Below, in pieces: positions 1 through 12,200 of a stretch of DNA of 64,000 nucleotides. The DNA is from Siphonodentalium dalli. Its lineage: Eukaryota > Mollusca > Scaphopoda > Gadilida > Siphonodentaliidae. The stretch is taken from assembly GCA_032622095.1 (NCBI GenBank), contig CP136066.1, positions 61,348,609-61,412,608 on the forward strand, read 5' to 3'. Within the stretch, counting starts at the first letter, position 1. Each line of letters starts with the position of its first letter. The notes beneath the pieces were generated by a model. It had not been told where the DNA came from. It worked only from the letters and a program-made list of their open reading frames with translations, and did not search any database. The position numbers and the translations under genes were made by a program.

Positions 1-659
1 TTACAGTAGTTAAACCAGGTTTATGGGAGTAAAACTGGGTTTTAGCGTACTTACACCAAGTTGTGTGATAAACTCAGTTTAAGTTGAAACTAGGTTTTAT
101 TAACGTGATAAAGTTATGGTAATATTACTAATTGTTTGTGGTGAATAGGCTATATAATCATCAGTATAAGCTTAGGTATATATGATTTATACGTACCATA
201 CGTCTCGCCTCGAACATACACCTTTAAATATACTTTGAAAAAAAATTAAAGTTAAACCACCCTACCCCAGGTTTGACTAAACCCTAGTTCTTTGGGTTTA
301 ATTATTCGGCCGATATTTTTCGCCCAATATTGATGTTGTTTCTTCGTGAATGTGGGAGTGTTTATTTTGAATTGGGGAAGGTGTTTATGCGCGGGCGTTT
401 GTCACTCAATGTAGATGCAGGAGAGTCTTAGTGGAATTCGGGGAGGCGATGTCGGTACTTATGAGATAAATTCTAACAAAATATGTGCCAGTGTGATGGA
501 TGATTTCTTGCTATATATGTCTGTTTGCAATTCGCTCGTTCGGATGTCGATTTGGCGGCTGAGAGCATGGCGGGATCGGATTGATCAGATTGACACGTTA
601 GACACGAACGTGACTTTTGAAACTGATTCCTTATTCACAAAAGGTCTCTTTCGGTCAAT

Positions 660-1205
660 TTGACGCATGGGTTGGTGGCCCGCCCAAATACCCATCAGAG
701 ACACCTCAGCCTTCACCCGGGGGAGGGTAACGGCCACCCTGAGGGGGTGGAGTATGGACTATTTTGGAGAACTGTAAGGATTTCGGCCAATTTGATAGTA
801 TGGGTGGGTGGCTCGCCCCAAATAACCCATAGAAACACCCCACCCTCACATCCGGAGGGGGGGGGGGTACCACACGAGGGGGTGAACGTGGGATATGGAC
901 CATTTTCGAAACTGGTAAGGATTTCGGCCAATTTACGGCATGGCTGGATGGCCCGCTCAAACGTCCCATAGAAACAGCCCACCCCTGAACGCTGGGGGAA
1001 CCACACAGGAGGTGAAAATGGGGTATGGATTTCGGTCAATTTGACGTCAGCAGTGTGGGTAGCCCGCTCCAACTACCCCCTAGAAACACCCTCACCCGGA
1101 GGTACCACCCCGAGGGGGTGAAATGGGGTATGGACCATTTTCGAGAACGGTGGGTGGCACATCCCAAATGCGCCCCATAGAAACACCAAACCCCACCCGG
1201 ACCCC
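660..1205 (+). repeat. GC-rich tandem subrepeats, forward orientation
   Basis: About five degenerate units of roughly 130 bp. Each has a TGGTGGCCCGCCCAAAT-like block, CCCATAGAAACACCC, a CCGGAGGGGG/GAGGGGGTG palindromic core, GGTATGGACCATTTTCGA, and GGATTTCGGCCAATTTGA. The GC content contrasts sharply with the flanking AT-rich DNA. Confidence 0.7.
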
Positions 1206-1236
1206 ATTTTCACCCGCTCGGGTAGAACCACCCGCG

Positions 1237-2040
1237 GTAAGGGTGTGGGTGTTTCTATGACTATATTTGAGGGCGGGCCGCCCACCAATGACGTCATATT
1301 GGCCGAAATCCTTACCGTTCTCGATAACGGTCCATACCCCATTCTATGGGGTATTTGGGGCGTGCCACCTACACATGTCGTAATATTAACCAACAGAGGC
1401 ATGTTTTTGCGAATAATGAATAAAATGCTCCATACCCCATTTTCACCCCAGCAGGGTGGTACCCTCCAGGGATGAGGGTAGGGTGTCTATATGGGATATT
1501 TGGAGCGGGCCACACACCCCTGTCGTCAAATTGGCCGAAATCCTTACCGTTCTCGAACATGGTTCATATCCCATCTTCACCCTCGGGTGGTGACCCAACC
1601 CACCCCGCCCGGATGTGAGGGGTGTGGTGTTTATATGCGTTATTTGAGGTACCCTTCCCCGGGGGTGAGGATTGGGGTGTTTCATTCGGTATTTGGGCGT
1701 ACCCAATTTCCACCTCCTCTGGTGGGACCCCTCCCTCCGGTGAGGGGTGGGTAGGGGTGGTTCTATGGTGTATTTTGATCGTGCCACCCACTCCTGCTGC
1801 CAAATTAATTAGCCTAAATCCTTACCGTCCATACCCCTGTTATCCCGGGGTGAGGGGTGATGTTTTTATCGGGTATTATGGGCGAGCCACCCTTTCATGC
1901 CGTCAAATTCGCCGAAATCCTTCACGTTCTCAAAAATGGTCCATACCCCATTGTCACCCGTCCGGATGGTACCCCCGGGGTGGTGGTGTTTCTATGGGGT
2001 ATTTGTGGCGGGGCCCCACATATGCCCTCAAGAGATATAT
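1237..2040 (-). repeat. GC-rich tandem subrepeats, inverted orientation
   Basis: Five to six further units of the same family read on the opposite strand (TCAAATTGGCCGAAATCC, TCCATACCCCATT, GGGTGTTTCTATG). The orientation switches at about 1205-1240, making the centre of the foldback. Confidence 0.7.
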
Positions 2041-2375
2041 TTGAGTTCCAAAAGTCACGTTCGTCCATGATATTAGATAATATCTAACCGTTATACAACA
2101 GACCGTGCATTCGTCGTGATTTCTCAAAGCGCACGGGTTATTCCCCTGATTAGGAGATTATATAGCGACAACAGGTCGCTTGACTGGACAATGAATTGAC
2201 AAGCTTAGCGATAATAAACAGACAGACCACGCCTCCTATTCTTGCAATTGGACAAGTGTGGCCCACAGGTAACGCAATCGACCAAATCTATGTCGTCCCA
2301 GCGGTGGAGAAAAACTTGGTTTTACTACTAAAACCCAGTTTAAACTGGTAGTTTAAACTAGGTCTAAACTGGAGA

Positions 2376-2754
2376 TGCCGATTCGGACCATAATGTTCAG
2401 AATGAATGTTGAGAATCCTTTCTGTCAAATGAGGACTTTCATCTTATAACGTCATGACGTCATAAAGCGTTTCAGTTGTATTTTGTGTATATGGCTCATA
2501 GGAGTGGTTCATTTATGTGTATAATCTGATACACATTTCTGGTTTTACCTATCAAATGGGACTCGGTGGATAACAAGTTATTTTTGTAGAAAACGTCAAA
2601 ATATAGCGATTCTATGTGATTTTCAAATGAGGACCAAGAATTAGGTCCCCATTTGCTACTCAAGTCCCAATTTGTTGTTGTGTATTCCAGACGAGGTCCT
2701 CATTTGGCACATTATATAAACGCACACACACATATATATATATACGGAGTTCTC
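2376..2754. other. Downstream flank of the gene, no gene seen
   Basis: AT-rich sequence with a short CA/TA stretch near 2725. I see no coding capacity and no clear minus-strand AATAAA signal. Confidence 0.4.
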
Positions 2755-3043
2755 AAAATATATAGTATAGATAGTTCCTCTCCATACTGCCCAGAGCGCC
2801 TCATCTAAGATTCTCGAGGTCCCCTGACTTTGCAGAACAGAGCGGGGACTATATATCACAGCCATATAGTACTATAACCAATCTTTATATAACATAATTC
2901 CTCTCCATACTGTCCAGAGCGTCTCATCTAAGATTCTCGAGGTCCCATGACGTTGTAGAACAGGGCGGAGACTACATATCACACCATAGTACTATAACTA
3001 ATCTTTATATAACATAGTTCCTCTCCATACTGTCCAGAGCGCC
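2755..3043 (-). pseudogene. Two to three decayed tandem copies of exon 10
   Basis: The exon segment from GCTTTGGACAGCATGA to the stop codon is repeated toward the gene's 3' side with a period of about 120 bp: one copy at roughly 2931-3043, one at 2811-2930, and a truncated third at 2755-2810. The two full copies resemble each other more than the exon. They share GAGAATCTTAGATGAG and GTTATAGTACTAT and have lost the coding frame. They probably lie in the 3' UTR or just beyond. Tandem duplication of an exon segment followed by decay is inferred. Confidence 0.75.
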
Positions 3044-3210
3044 TCATCTGAGATTCGGAGGTCCCCTGATTTTGTAAAGGAGAGCGGATATCACCACAGC
3101 CATGATGCTATAACCGCCCATTATACAATAGTTTCTTGTCATGCTGTCCAAAGCGTCCGGGAAGAAATCAGCGAGATATGACTGGCCGTTCTGATACCTA
3201 CACGGACCTT
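3044..3210 (-). CDS. ABCG5: ABCG5-like exon 10 (last membrane segment and stop)
   Basis: Found about 25 kb from exon 9. Acceptor ATTTTCGTTGCAG, then AAGGTCCGTG; two bases complete the Glu codon left by exon 9. Encodes GPCRYQNGQSYLADFFPDAL, then DSMTRNYCIMGGYSIMAVVI, SALLYKIRGPPNLR and TGA. This matches the end of ABCG5: a Cys-containing loop, final hydrophobic helix, and short basic tail (KIRDH-type). Phase, acceptor, hydrophobicity and ending all agree, so I place it as the terminal exon despite the distance. Two decayed tandem copies of its 3' two-thirds lie just downstream. Confidence 0.88.
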
Positions 3211-6200
3211 CTGCAACGAAAATAATTTGTTAAATAGAATATTAGGTTAACTTTATTAGTTTTGTCATAAATTATATTAAATAGATCATTTAGATATTCC
3301 GGTAGACTGGCAATTAGTAGGATGTGGAGTCATTTGGTCTAACCGTTTCCTGAGTTAAAGCTACGAATTATCGTCAATTATGTCTAAAATTTCCCTTAAT
3401 AACATGATAGAAACATACCTGATGATCTAAAGTGTAGCTACCCAATGTTAAACCATTACATACTAAATGGATTCTCCTTGTCAGTTAAAATGTGTACATC
3501 GGAAAGGTCTATTATTGATTTTGAGGGATGTTAAGGTGATAAAAGCAGACGACATATTAATAAAAGTGCAGATGTAGTCCTATTAGGAGTCCTATTATTG
3601 AGGGAGTTTTAAGATAAGTTCAATAAAATGACCTGTTAATCTTATTATCTGAACATTTCCTAGTTTATCTACTAATCATTGATGCTTTAGTACAGAAAGG
3701 GTTAACATGTATATATATCGTGTTTTATTTTTATTTTTGTTTTTGATATCTGTTATTTGAAGATCTGTTTATTTATGTTGTGGTATGTGCAAATGTATGT
3801 TACAAACCTGATTGTAATCCAGATATTAGATTTAAAATCAATAAAATTTAATTTGAACCGAGAAAAGGGTAAATACATGTACAAACAATGGGCTAAGTAT
3901 TCTCCAGTTAACCCTTTCTATACGAAATACCAATTGACGAGTAGTTCCCTTAGTCGTGAGAATAAATACCCATTGACGAGTAGTTCCCTTAGTCGTGAGA
4001 ATAAATAACAATTGACGAGTAGTTCCCTTAGTCGTGAGAATAAATACCCATTGACGAGTAGTTCCCTTAGTCGTGCGAATAAATACCCATTGACGAGTAG
4101 TTCCCTTAGTCGTGAGAATAAATAACCATTGCCGAGTAGTTCCCTTAGTCGTGAGAATAAATACCCATTGACGAGTAGTTCCCTTAGTCGTGAGAATAAA
4201 TACCCATTGACGAGTAGTTCCCTTAGTCGTGCGAATAAATACCCATTGACGAGTAGTTCCCTTAGTCGTGAGAATAAATACCCATTGACGAGTAGTTCCC
4301 TTAGTCGTGAGAATAAATACACATTGACGAGTTGTTCCCTTAGTCGTGAGAATAAATACCCATTGACGAGTAGTTCCCTTAGTCGTGAGAATAAATACCC
4401 ATTGACGAGTAGTTCCCTTAGTCGTGCGAATAAATACCCATTGACGAGTAGTTCCCTTAGTCGTGAGAATAAATAACCATTGCCGAGTAGTTCCCTTAGT
4501 CGTGAGAATAAATACCCATTGACGAGTAGTTCCTTTAGTCGTGAGAATAAATACATATTGACGAGTAGTTCCATTAGTCGTGAGAATAAATACCCATTGA
4601 CGAGTAGTTCCCTTAGTGGTGAGTATAAATACCCATTGACGAGTAGTTCCCTTAGTGGTGAGTATAAATACCCATTGACGAGTAGTTCCATTGGTCGTGA
4701 TAATAAATACCCATTGACGAGTAGTTCCCTTAGTCGTCAGAATAAATACCCATTGACGAGTAGTTCCTTTAGTCGTGAGAATAAATACATATTGACGAGT
4801 AGTTCCCTTAGTCGTGAGAATAAATACCCATTGACGAGTAGTTCCCTTAGTGGTGAGTATAAATACCCATTGACGAGTAGTTCCCTTAGTCGTGAGTATA
4901 AATACCCATTGACGAGTAGTTCCATTGGTCGTGATAATAAATACCCATTGACGAGTAGTTCCCTTAGTCGTCAGAATAAATACCCATTGACGAGTAGTTC
5001 CCTTAGTCGTCAGAATAAATAACCATTGACGAGTAGTTCCTTTAGTCGTCAGAATAAATACCCATTGACGAGTAGTTCCCTTAGTCGTGATAATAAATAA
5101 CCATTGACGAGTAGTTCCCTTAGTCGTGATAATAAATAACCATTGACGAGTAGTTCCCTTAGTCGTGATAATAAATACAAATTGACGAGTAGTTCCCTTA
5201 GTCGTGATAATAAATACAAATTGACGAGTAGTTCCCTTAGTCGTGATAATAAATAACCATTGACGAGTAGTTCCCTTAGTCGTGATAATAAATACCCATT
5301 GACGAGTAGTTCCCTTAGTCGTGAGAATAAATACCCATTGACTAGTAGTTCCCTTAGTCGCGAGAATAAATACATATTGAAGAGTTGTTCCCTTAGTCGC
5401 GAGAATAAATACCCATTGACGAGTAGTTCCCTTAGTCGTGATAATAAATACAAATTGACGAGTAGTTCCCTTAGTCGTGATAATAAATAACCATTGACGA
5501 GTAGTTCCCTTAGTCGTGAGAATAAATACCAATTGACTAGTAGTTCCCTTAGTCGCGAGAATAAATACCTATTGACGAGCAGTTCCCTTAGTCATCAGAA
5601 TAAATACCCATTGACGAGTAGTTCTCTTAGTGGTGAGAATAAATACCCATTGACGAGTAGTTCCCTTAGTCGTGATAATAAACACACATTGACGAGTAGT
5701 TCCCTTAATCGCGAGAATAAATACCTATTGACGAGCAGTTCCCTTAGTCATCAGAATAAATACCCATTGACGAGTAGTTCTCTTAGTCGCGAGAATAAAT
5801 AACCATTGACGAGTAGTTCCCTTAGTCGTGATAATAAATAACCATTGACGAGTAGTTCCCTTAGTCGTGAGAATAAATACCCATTGACTAGTAGTTCCCT
5901 TAGTCGCGAGAATAAATACCTATTGACGAGCAGTTCCCTTAGTCATCAGAATAAATACCCATTGACGAGTAGTTCTCTTAGTGGTGAGAATAAATACCCA
6001 TTGACGAGTAGTTCCCTTAGTCGTGAGAATAAATACCCATTGACGAGTAGTTCCCTTAGTCGTCAGAATATATACCCATTGACGAGTAGTTCCCTTAGTC
6101 GTCAGAATAAATAGCCATTGACGAGTAGTTCCATTAGTGGTGAGAATAAATACCCATTGACGAGTAGTTCCCTTAGTCGTCAGAATAAATAGCCATTGAC

Positions 6201-9200
6201 GAGTAGTTCCCTTAGTCGTGAGAATAAATACCCATTGACGAGTAGTTCCCTTAGTCGTGAGAATAAATACCCATTGACGAGTAGTTCCCTTAGTCGTCAG
6301 AATATATACCCATTGACGAGTAGTTCCCTTAGTCGTGAGAATAAAAAGCCATTGACGAGTAGTTCCTTAGTCGTGAGAATAAAAAGCCATTGACGAGTAG
6401 TTCCGTTAGTCGTCAGAATAAATACCCATTGACGAGTAGTTCCCTTAGTGGTGAGAATAAATATCCATTGACGAGTAGTTCCCTTAGTCGTCAGAATAAA
6501 TACCCATTGACGAGTAGTTCCCTTAGTCGTCAGAATAAATACCCATTGACGAGTAGTTCCCTTAGTCGTGCGAATAAATACCCATTGACGAGTAGTTCCC
6601 TTAGTCGTGAGAATAAATAACCATTGCCGAGTAGTTCCCTTAGTCGTGAGAATAAATACCCATTGACGAGTAGTTCCTTTAGTCGTGAGAATAAATACAT
6701 ATTGACGAGTAGTTCCCTTACTCGTGAGAATAAATACCCATTGACGAGTAGTTCCCTTAGTGGTGAGTATAAATACCCATTGACGAGTAGTTCCCTTAGT
6801 GGTGAGTATAAATACCCATTGACGAGTAGTTCCATTGGTCGTGATAATAAATACCCATTGACGAGTAGTTCCCTTAGTCGTCAGAATAAATACCCATTGA
6901 CGAGTAGTTCCTTTAGTCGTGAGAATAAATACATATTGACGAGTAGTTCCCTTAGTCGTGAGAATAAATACCCATTGACGAGTAGTTCCCTTAGTGGTGA
7001 GTATAAATACCCATTGACGAGTAGTTCCCTTAGTCGTGAGTATAAATACCCATTGACGAGTAGTTCCATTGGTCGTGATAATAAATACCCATTGACGAGT
7101 AGTTCCCTTAGTCGTCAGAATAAATAACCATTGACGAGTAGTTCCTTTAGTCGTCAGAATAAATACCCATTGACGAGTAGTTCCCTTAGTCGTGATAATA
7201 AATAACCATTGACGAGTAGTTCCCTTAGACGTGATAATAAATAACCATTGACGAGTAGTTCCCTTAGTCGTGATAATAAATACAAATTGACGAGTAGTTC
7301 CCTTAGTCGTGATAATAAATACAAATTGACGAGTAGTTCCCTTAGTCGTGATAATAAATAACCATTGACGAGTAGTTCCCTTAGTCGTGATAATAAATAC
7401 CCATTGACGAGTAGTTCCCTTAGTCGTGAGAATAAATACCCATTGACTAGTAGTTCCCTTAGTCGCGAGAATAAATACATATTGAAGAGTAGTTCCCTTA
7501 GTCGCGAGAATAAATACCCATTGACGAGTAGTTCCCTTAGTCGTGATAATAAATACAAATTGACGAGTAGTTCCCTTAGTCGTGATAATAAATAACCATT
7601 GACGAGTAGTTCCCTTAGTCGTGAGAATAAATACCCATTGACTAGTAGTTCCCTTAGTCGCGAGAATAAATACCTATTGACGAGCAGTTCCCTTAGTCAT
7701 CAGAATAAATACCCATTGACGAGTAGTTCTCTTAGTGGTGAGAATAAATACCCATTGACGAGTAGTTCCCTTAGTCGTGATAATAAACACACATTGACGA
7801 GTAGTTCCCTTAATCGCGAGAATAAATACCTATTGACGAGCAGTTCCCTTAGTCATCAGAATAAATACCCATTGACGAGTAGTTCTCTTAGTCGCGAGAA
7901 TAAATAACCATTGACGAGTAGTTCCCTTAGTCGTGATAATAAATAACCATTGACGAGTAGTTCCCTTAGTCGTGAGAATAAATACCCATTGACTAGTAGT
8001 TCCCTTAGTCGCGAGAATAAATACCTATTGACGAGCAGTTCCCTTAGTCATCAGAATAAATACCCATTGACGAGTAGTTCTCTTAGTGGTGAGAATAAAT
8101 ACCCATTGACGAGTAGTTCCCTTAGTCGTGAGAATAAATACCCATTGACGAGTAGTTCCCTTAGTCGTCAGAATATATACCCATTGACGAGTAGTTCCCT
8201 TAGTCGTCAGAATAAATAGCCATTGACGAGTAGTTACATTAGTGGTGAGAATAAATACCCATTGACGATTAGTTCCCTTAGTCGTGAGAATAAATAGCCA
8301 TTGACGAGTAGTTCCATTAGTGGTGAGAATAAATACCCATTGACGAGTAGTTCCCTTAGTCGTCAGAATAAATAGCCATTGACGAGTAGTTCCCTTAGTC
8401 GTGAGAATAAATACCCATTGACGAGTAGTTCCCTTAGTCGTGAGAATAAATACCCATTGACGAGTAGTTCCCTTAGTCGTCAGAATATATACCCATTGAC
8501 GAGTAGTTCCCTTAGTCGTGAGAATAAAAAGCCATTGACGAGTAGTTCCTTAGTCGTGAGAATAAAAAGCCATTGACGAGTAGTTCCGTTAGTCGTCAGA
8601 ATAAATACCCATTGACGAGTAGTTCCCTTAGTGGTGAGAATAAATATCCATTGACGAGTAGTTCCCTTAGTCGTCAGAATAAATACCCATTGACGAGTAG
8701 TTCTCTTTGTCGTCAGAATAAATACCTATTGACGAATAGTTCCCTTTGTCGTCAGAATAAATACCTATTGACGAGTAGTTCTCTTAGTCGTCAGAATAAA
8801 TTTCACATTGGCGAGTAGTTCCCTTTGTCGTCAGAATAAATAGCCATTGACGAGTAGTTCCCTTAGTCGTGAGAATAAATACCCATTGACGAGTAGTTCC
8901 CTTAGTCGTGATAATAAATACAAATTGACGAGTAGTTCCCTTAGTCGTCAGAATAAATAACCATTGACGAGTAGTTCCCTTAGTCGTGAGAATAAATACC
9001 CATTGACGAGTAGTTCCCTTAGTCGTGATAATAAATACCCATTGACGAGTAGTTCCCTTAGTCGTCAGAATAAATACCCATTGACGAGTAGTTCCCTTAG
9101 TCGTGAGAATAAATACCCATTGACGAGTAGTTCCCTTAGTCGTGATAATAAATACCCATTGACGAGTAGTTCCCTTAGTCGTGATAATATATACAAATTG

Positions 9201-12200
9201 ACGAGTAGTTCCCTTAGTCGCGAGAATAAATAACCATTGACGAGTAGTTCCCTTAGTCGTCAGAATAAATACCTATTGACGAGTAGTTCCCTTAGTCGTC
9301 AGAATAAATAACCATTGACGAGTAGTTCCCTTAGTCGTCAGAATAAATAACCATTGACGATAAGTTCCCTTAGTCGTGATAATAAATACAAATTGACGAG
9401 TAGTTCCCTTAGTCGTGAGAATATATACCCATTGACGAGTAGTTCCCTTAGTCGTCAGAATAAATACCCATTGACGAGTAGTTCCCTTAGTCGTGATAAT
9501 AAATACAAATTGACGAGTAGTTCCCTTAGTCGTGAGAATATATACCCATTGACGAGTAGTTCCCTTAGTCGTCAGAATAAATAACCATTGACGAGTAGTT
9601 CCCTTAGTCGTCAGAATAAATACCCATTGACGAGTAGTTCCCTTAGTCGTCAGAATAAATACCCATTGACAAGTAGTTCCCTTAGTCTTCAGAATAAATA
9701 ACCATTGACGAGTAGTTCCCTTAGTCGTGATAATAAATACATATTGACGAGTAGTTCCCTTAGTCGTGATAATAAATACAAATTGACGAGTAGTTCCCTT
9801 AGTCGTCAGAATAAATAACCATTGACGAGTAGTTCCCTTAGTCGTGATAATAAATACAAATTGACGAGTAATTCCCTTAGTCGCGAGAATAAATACCTAT
9901 TGACGAGTAGTTCCCTTAGTCGTCAGAATAAATAACCATTGACGAGTAGTTCCCTTAGTCGTCAGAATAAATACCCATTGACGAGTAGTTCCCTTAGTCG
10001 TGATAATAAATAACCATTGACGAGTAGTTCCCTTAGTCGTGAGAATAAATAACCATTGACGAGTAGTTCCCTTAGTCGTGAGAATAAATACCCATTGACG
10101 AGTAGTTCCCTTAGTCGTCAGAATAAATACACATTGACGAGTAGTTCCCTTAGTCGTCAGAATAAATACCCATTGACGAGTAGTTCCCTTAGTCGTGAGA
10201 ATAAATACCCATTGACGAGTAGTTCCCTTAGTCTTGATAATAAATAACCATTGACGAGTAGTTCCCTTAGTCGTGATAATAAATAACCATTGACGAGTAG
10301 TTCCCTTAGTCGTGAGAATAAATAACCATTGACGAGTAGTTCCCTTAGTCGTGAGAATAAATACCCATTGACGAGTAGTTCCCTTAGTCGTGATAATAAA
10401 TACAAATTGACGAGTAGTTCCCTTAGTCGTCAGAATAAATAACCATTGACGAGTAGTTCCCTTAGTCGTCAGAATAAATACCCATTGACGAGTAGTTCCC
10501 TTAGTCGTGAGAATAAATACCCATTGACGAGTAGTTCCCTTAGTCGTGATAATAAATACAAATTGACGAGTAGTTCCCTTAGTCGAGAGAATAAATACCC
10601 ATTGACGAGTAGTTCCCTTAGTCGTGAGAATAAATACCCATTGCCGAGTAGTTCCCTTAGTCGTGAGAATAAATACCCATTGACGAGTAGTTCCCTTAGT
10701 CGTGAGAATAAATAACCATTGACGAGTAGTTCCCTTAGTCGTGATAATAAATACATATTGAAGAGTAGTTCCCTTAGTCGCGAGAATAAATAACCATTGA
10801 CGAGTAGTTCCCTTAGTCGTCAGAATAAATACCCATTGACGAGTAGTTCCCTTAGTGGTGAGAATAAATACCCATTGACAAGTAGTTCCCTTAGTGGTGA
10901 GAATAAATACCCATTGACGAGTAGTTCCCTTAGTCGTGAGAATAAATACCCATTGACGAGTAGTTCCCTTAGTCGTGATAATAAATACAAATTGACGAGT
11001 AGTTGCCTTAGTCGTCAGAATAAATAACCATTGACGAGTAGTTCCCTTAGTCGTGAGAATAAATACCCATTGACGAGTAGTTCCCTTAGTCGTGAGAATA
11101 AATACCCATTGACTAGTAGTTCCCTTAGTCGTGATAATAAATACCCATTGACGAGTAGTTCCCTTAGTCGTGAGAATAAATAACCATTGACGAGTAGTTC
11201 CTTTAGTCGTGAGAATAAATACCCATTGACGAGTAGTTCCCTTAGTCGTGATAATAAATAACCATTGACGAGTAGTTCCCTTAGTCGCGAGAATAAATAA
11301 CCATTGACGAGTAGTTCCCTTAGTCGTGATAATAAATACAAATTGACGAGTAGTTCCCTTAGTCGTCAGAATAAATAACCATTGACGAGTAGTTCCCTTA
11401 GTCGTGAGAATAAATACCCATTGACGAGTAGTTCCCTTAGTCGTGAGAATAAATACCCATTGACTAGTAGTTCCCTTAGTCGCGAGAATAAATACCTATT
11501 GACGAGCAGTTCCCTTAGTCATCAGAATAAATACCCATTGACGAGTAGTTCTCTTAGTGGTGAGAATAAATACCCATTGACGAGTAGTTCCCTTAGTCGT
11601 GATAATAAACACACATTGACGAGTAGTTCCCTTAGTCGCGAGAATAAATACCTATTGACGAGCAGTTCCCTTAGTCATCAGAATAAATACCCATTGACGA
11701 GTAGTTCCCTTAGTCGTGATAATAAATAACCATTGAAGAGTAGTTCTCTTAGTCGCGAGAATAAATAACCATTGACGAGTAGTTCCCTTAGTCGTGATAA
11801 TAAATACAAATTGACGAGTATTTCCCTTAGTCGTGATAATAAATACCCATTGACTAGTAGTTCCCTTAGTCGCGAGAATAAATACCTATTGACGAGCAGT
11901 TCCCTTAGTCATCAGAATAAATACCCATTGACGAGTATTTCTCTTAGTCGCGAGAATAAATAACCATTGACGAGTAGTTCCCTTAGTCGTGATAATAAAT
12001 ACCCATTGACGAGTAGTTCCCTTAGTCGTCAGAATATATACCCATTGACGAGTAGTTCCCTTAGTCGTGAGAATAAATACACATTGACGAGTAGTTCCCT
12101 TAGTCGTGAGAATATATACACATTGACGAGTAGTTCCCTTAGTCGTCAGAATAAATAGCCATTGACGAGTAGTTCCATTAGTGGTGAGAATAAATACCCA

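Larger units (their letters stand above)
1..2375. repeat. 2.4-kb foldback (inverted-repeat) element
   Basis: Sequence near the left edge (AAACTGGGTTTTAG at about 32-46, then CACCAAGTT) returns in reverse complement at about 2309-2362. The inner flanks CGAACGTGACTTTTG (about 604) and CAAAAGTCACGTTCG (about 2049) also mirror each other. Between them lie GC-rich subrepeats in opposite orientations. No coding gene is visible; open frames inside are low-complexity Pro/Gly-rich products of the repeat. It lies 3' of the ABCG5-like gene. Confidence 0.6.

Noticed and set aside
713-2044. Pro/Gly-rich open frames in the left foldback as a gene
   Set aside because: Similar frames appear on both strands and follow the tandem units; there is no sign of codon structure.
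3838-5532. Long open frames of 13-residue repeats in the satellite as protein genes
   Set aside because: Frames are open on both strands only because the unit is 39 bp. There is no independent start, domain or splice evidence, and the region lies inside an intron of a well-supported gene.
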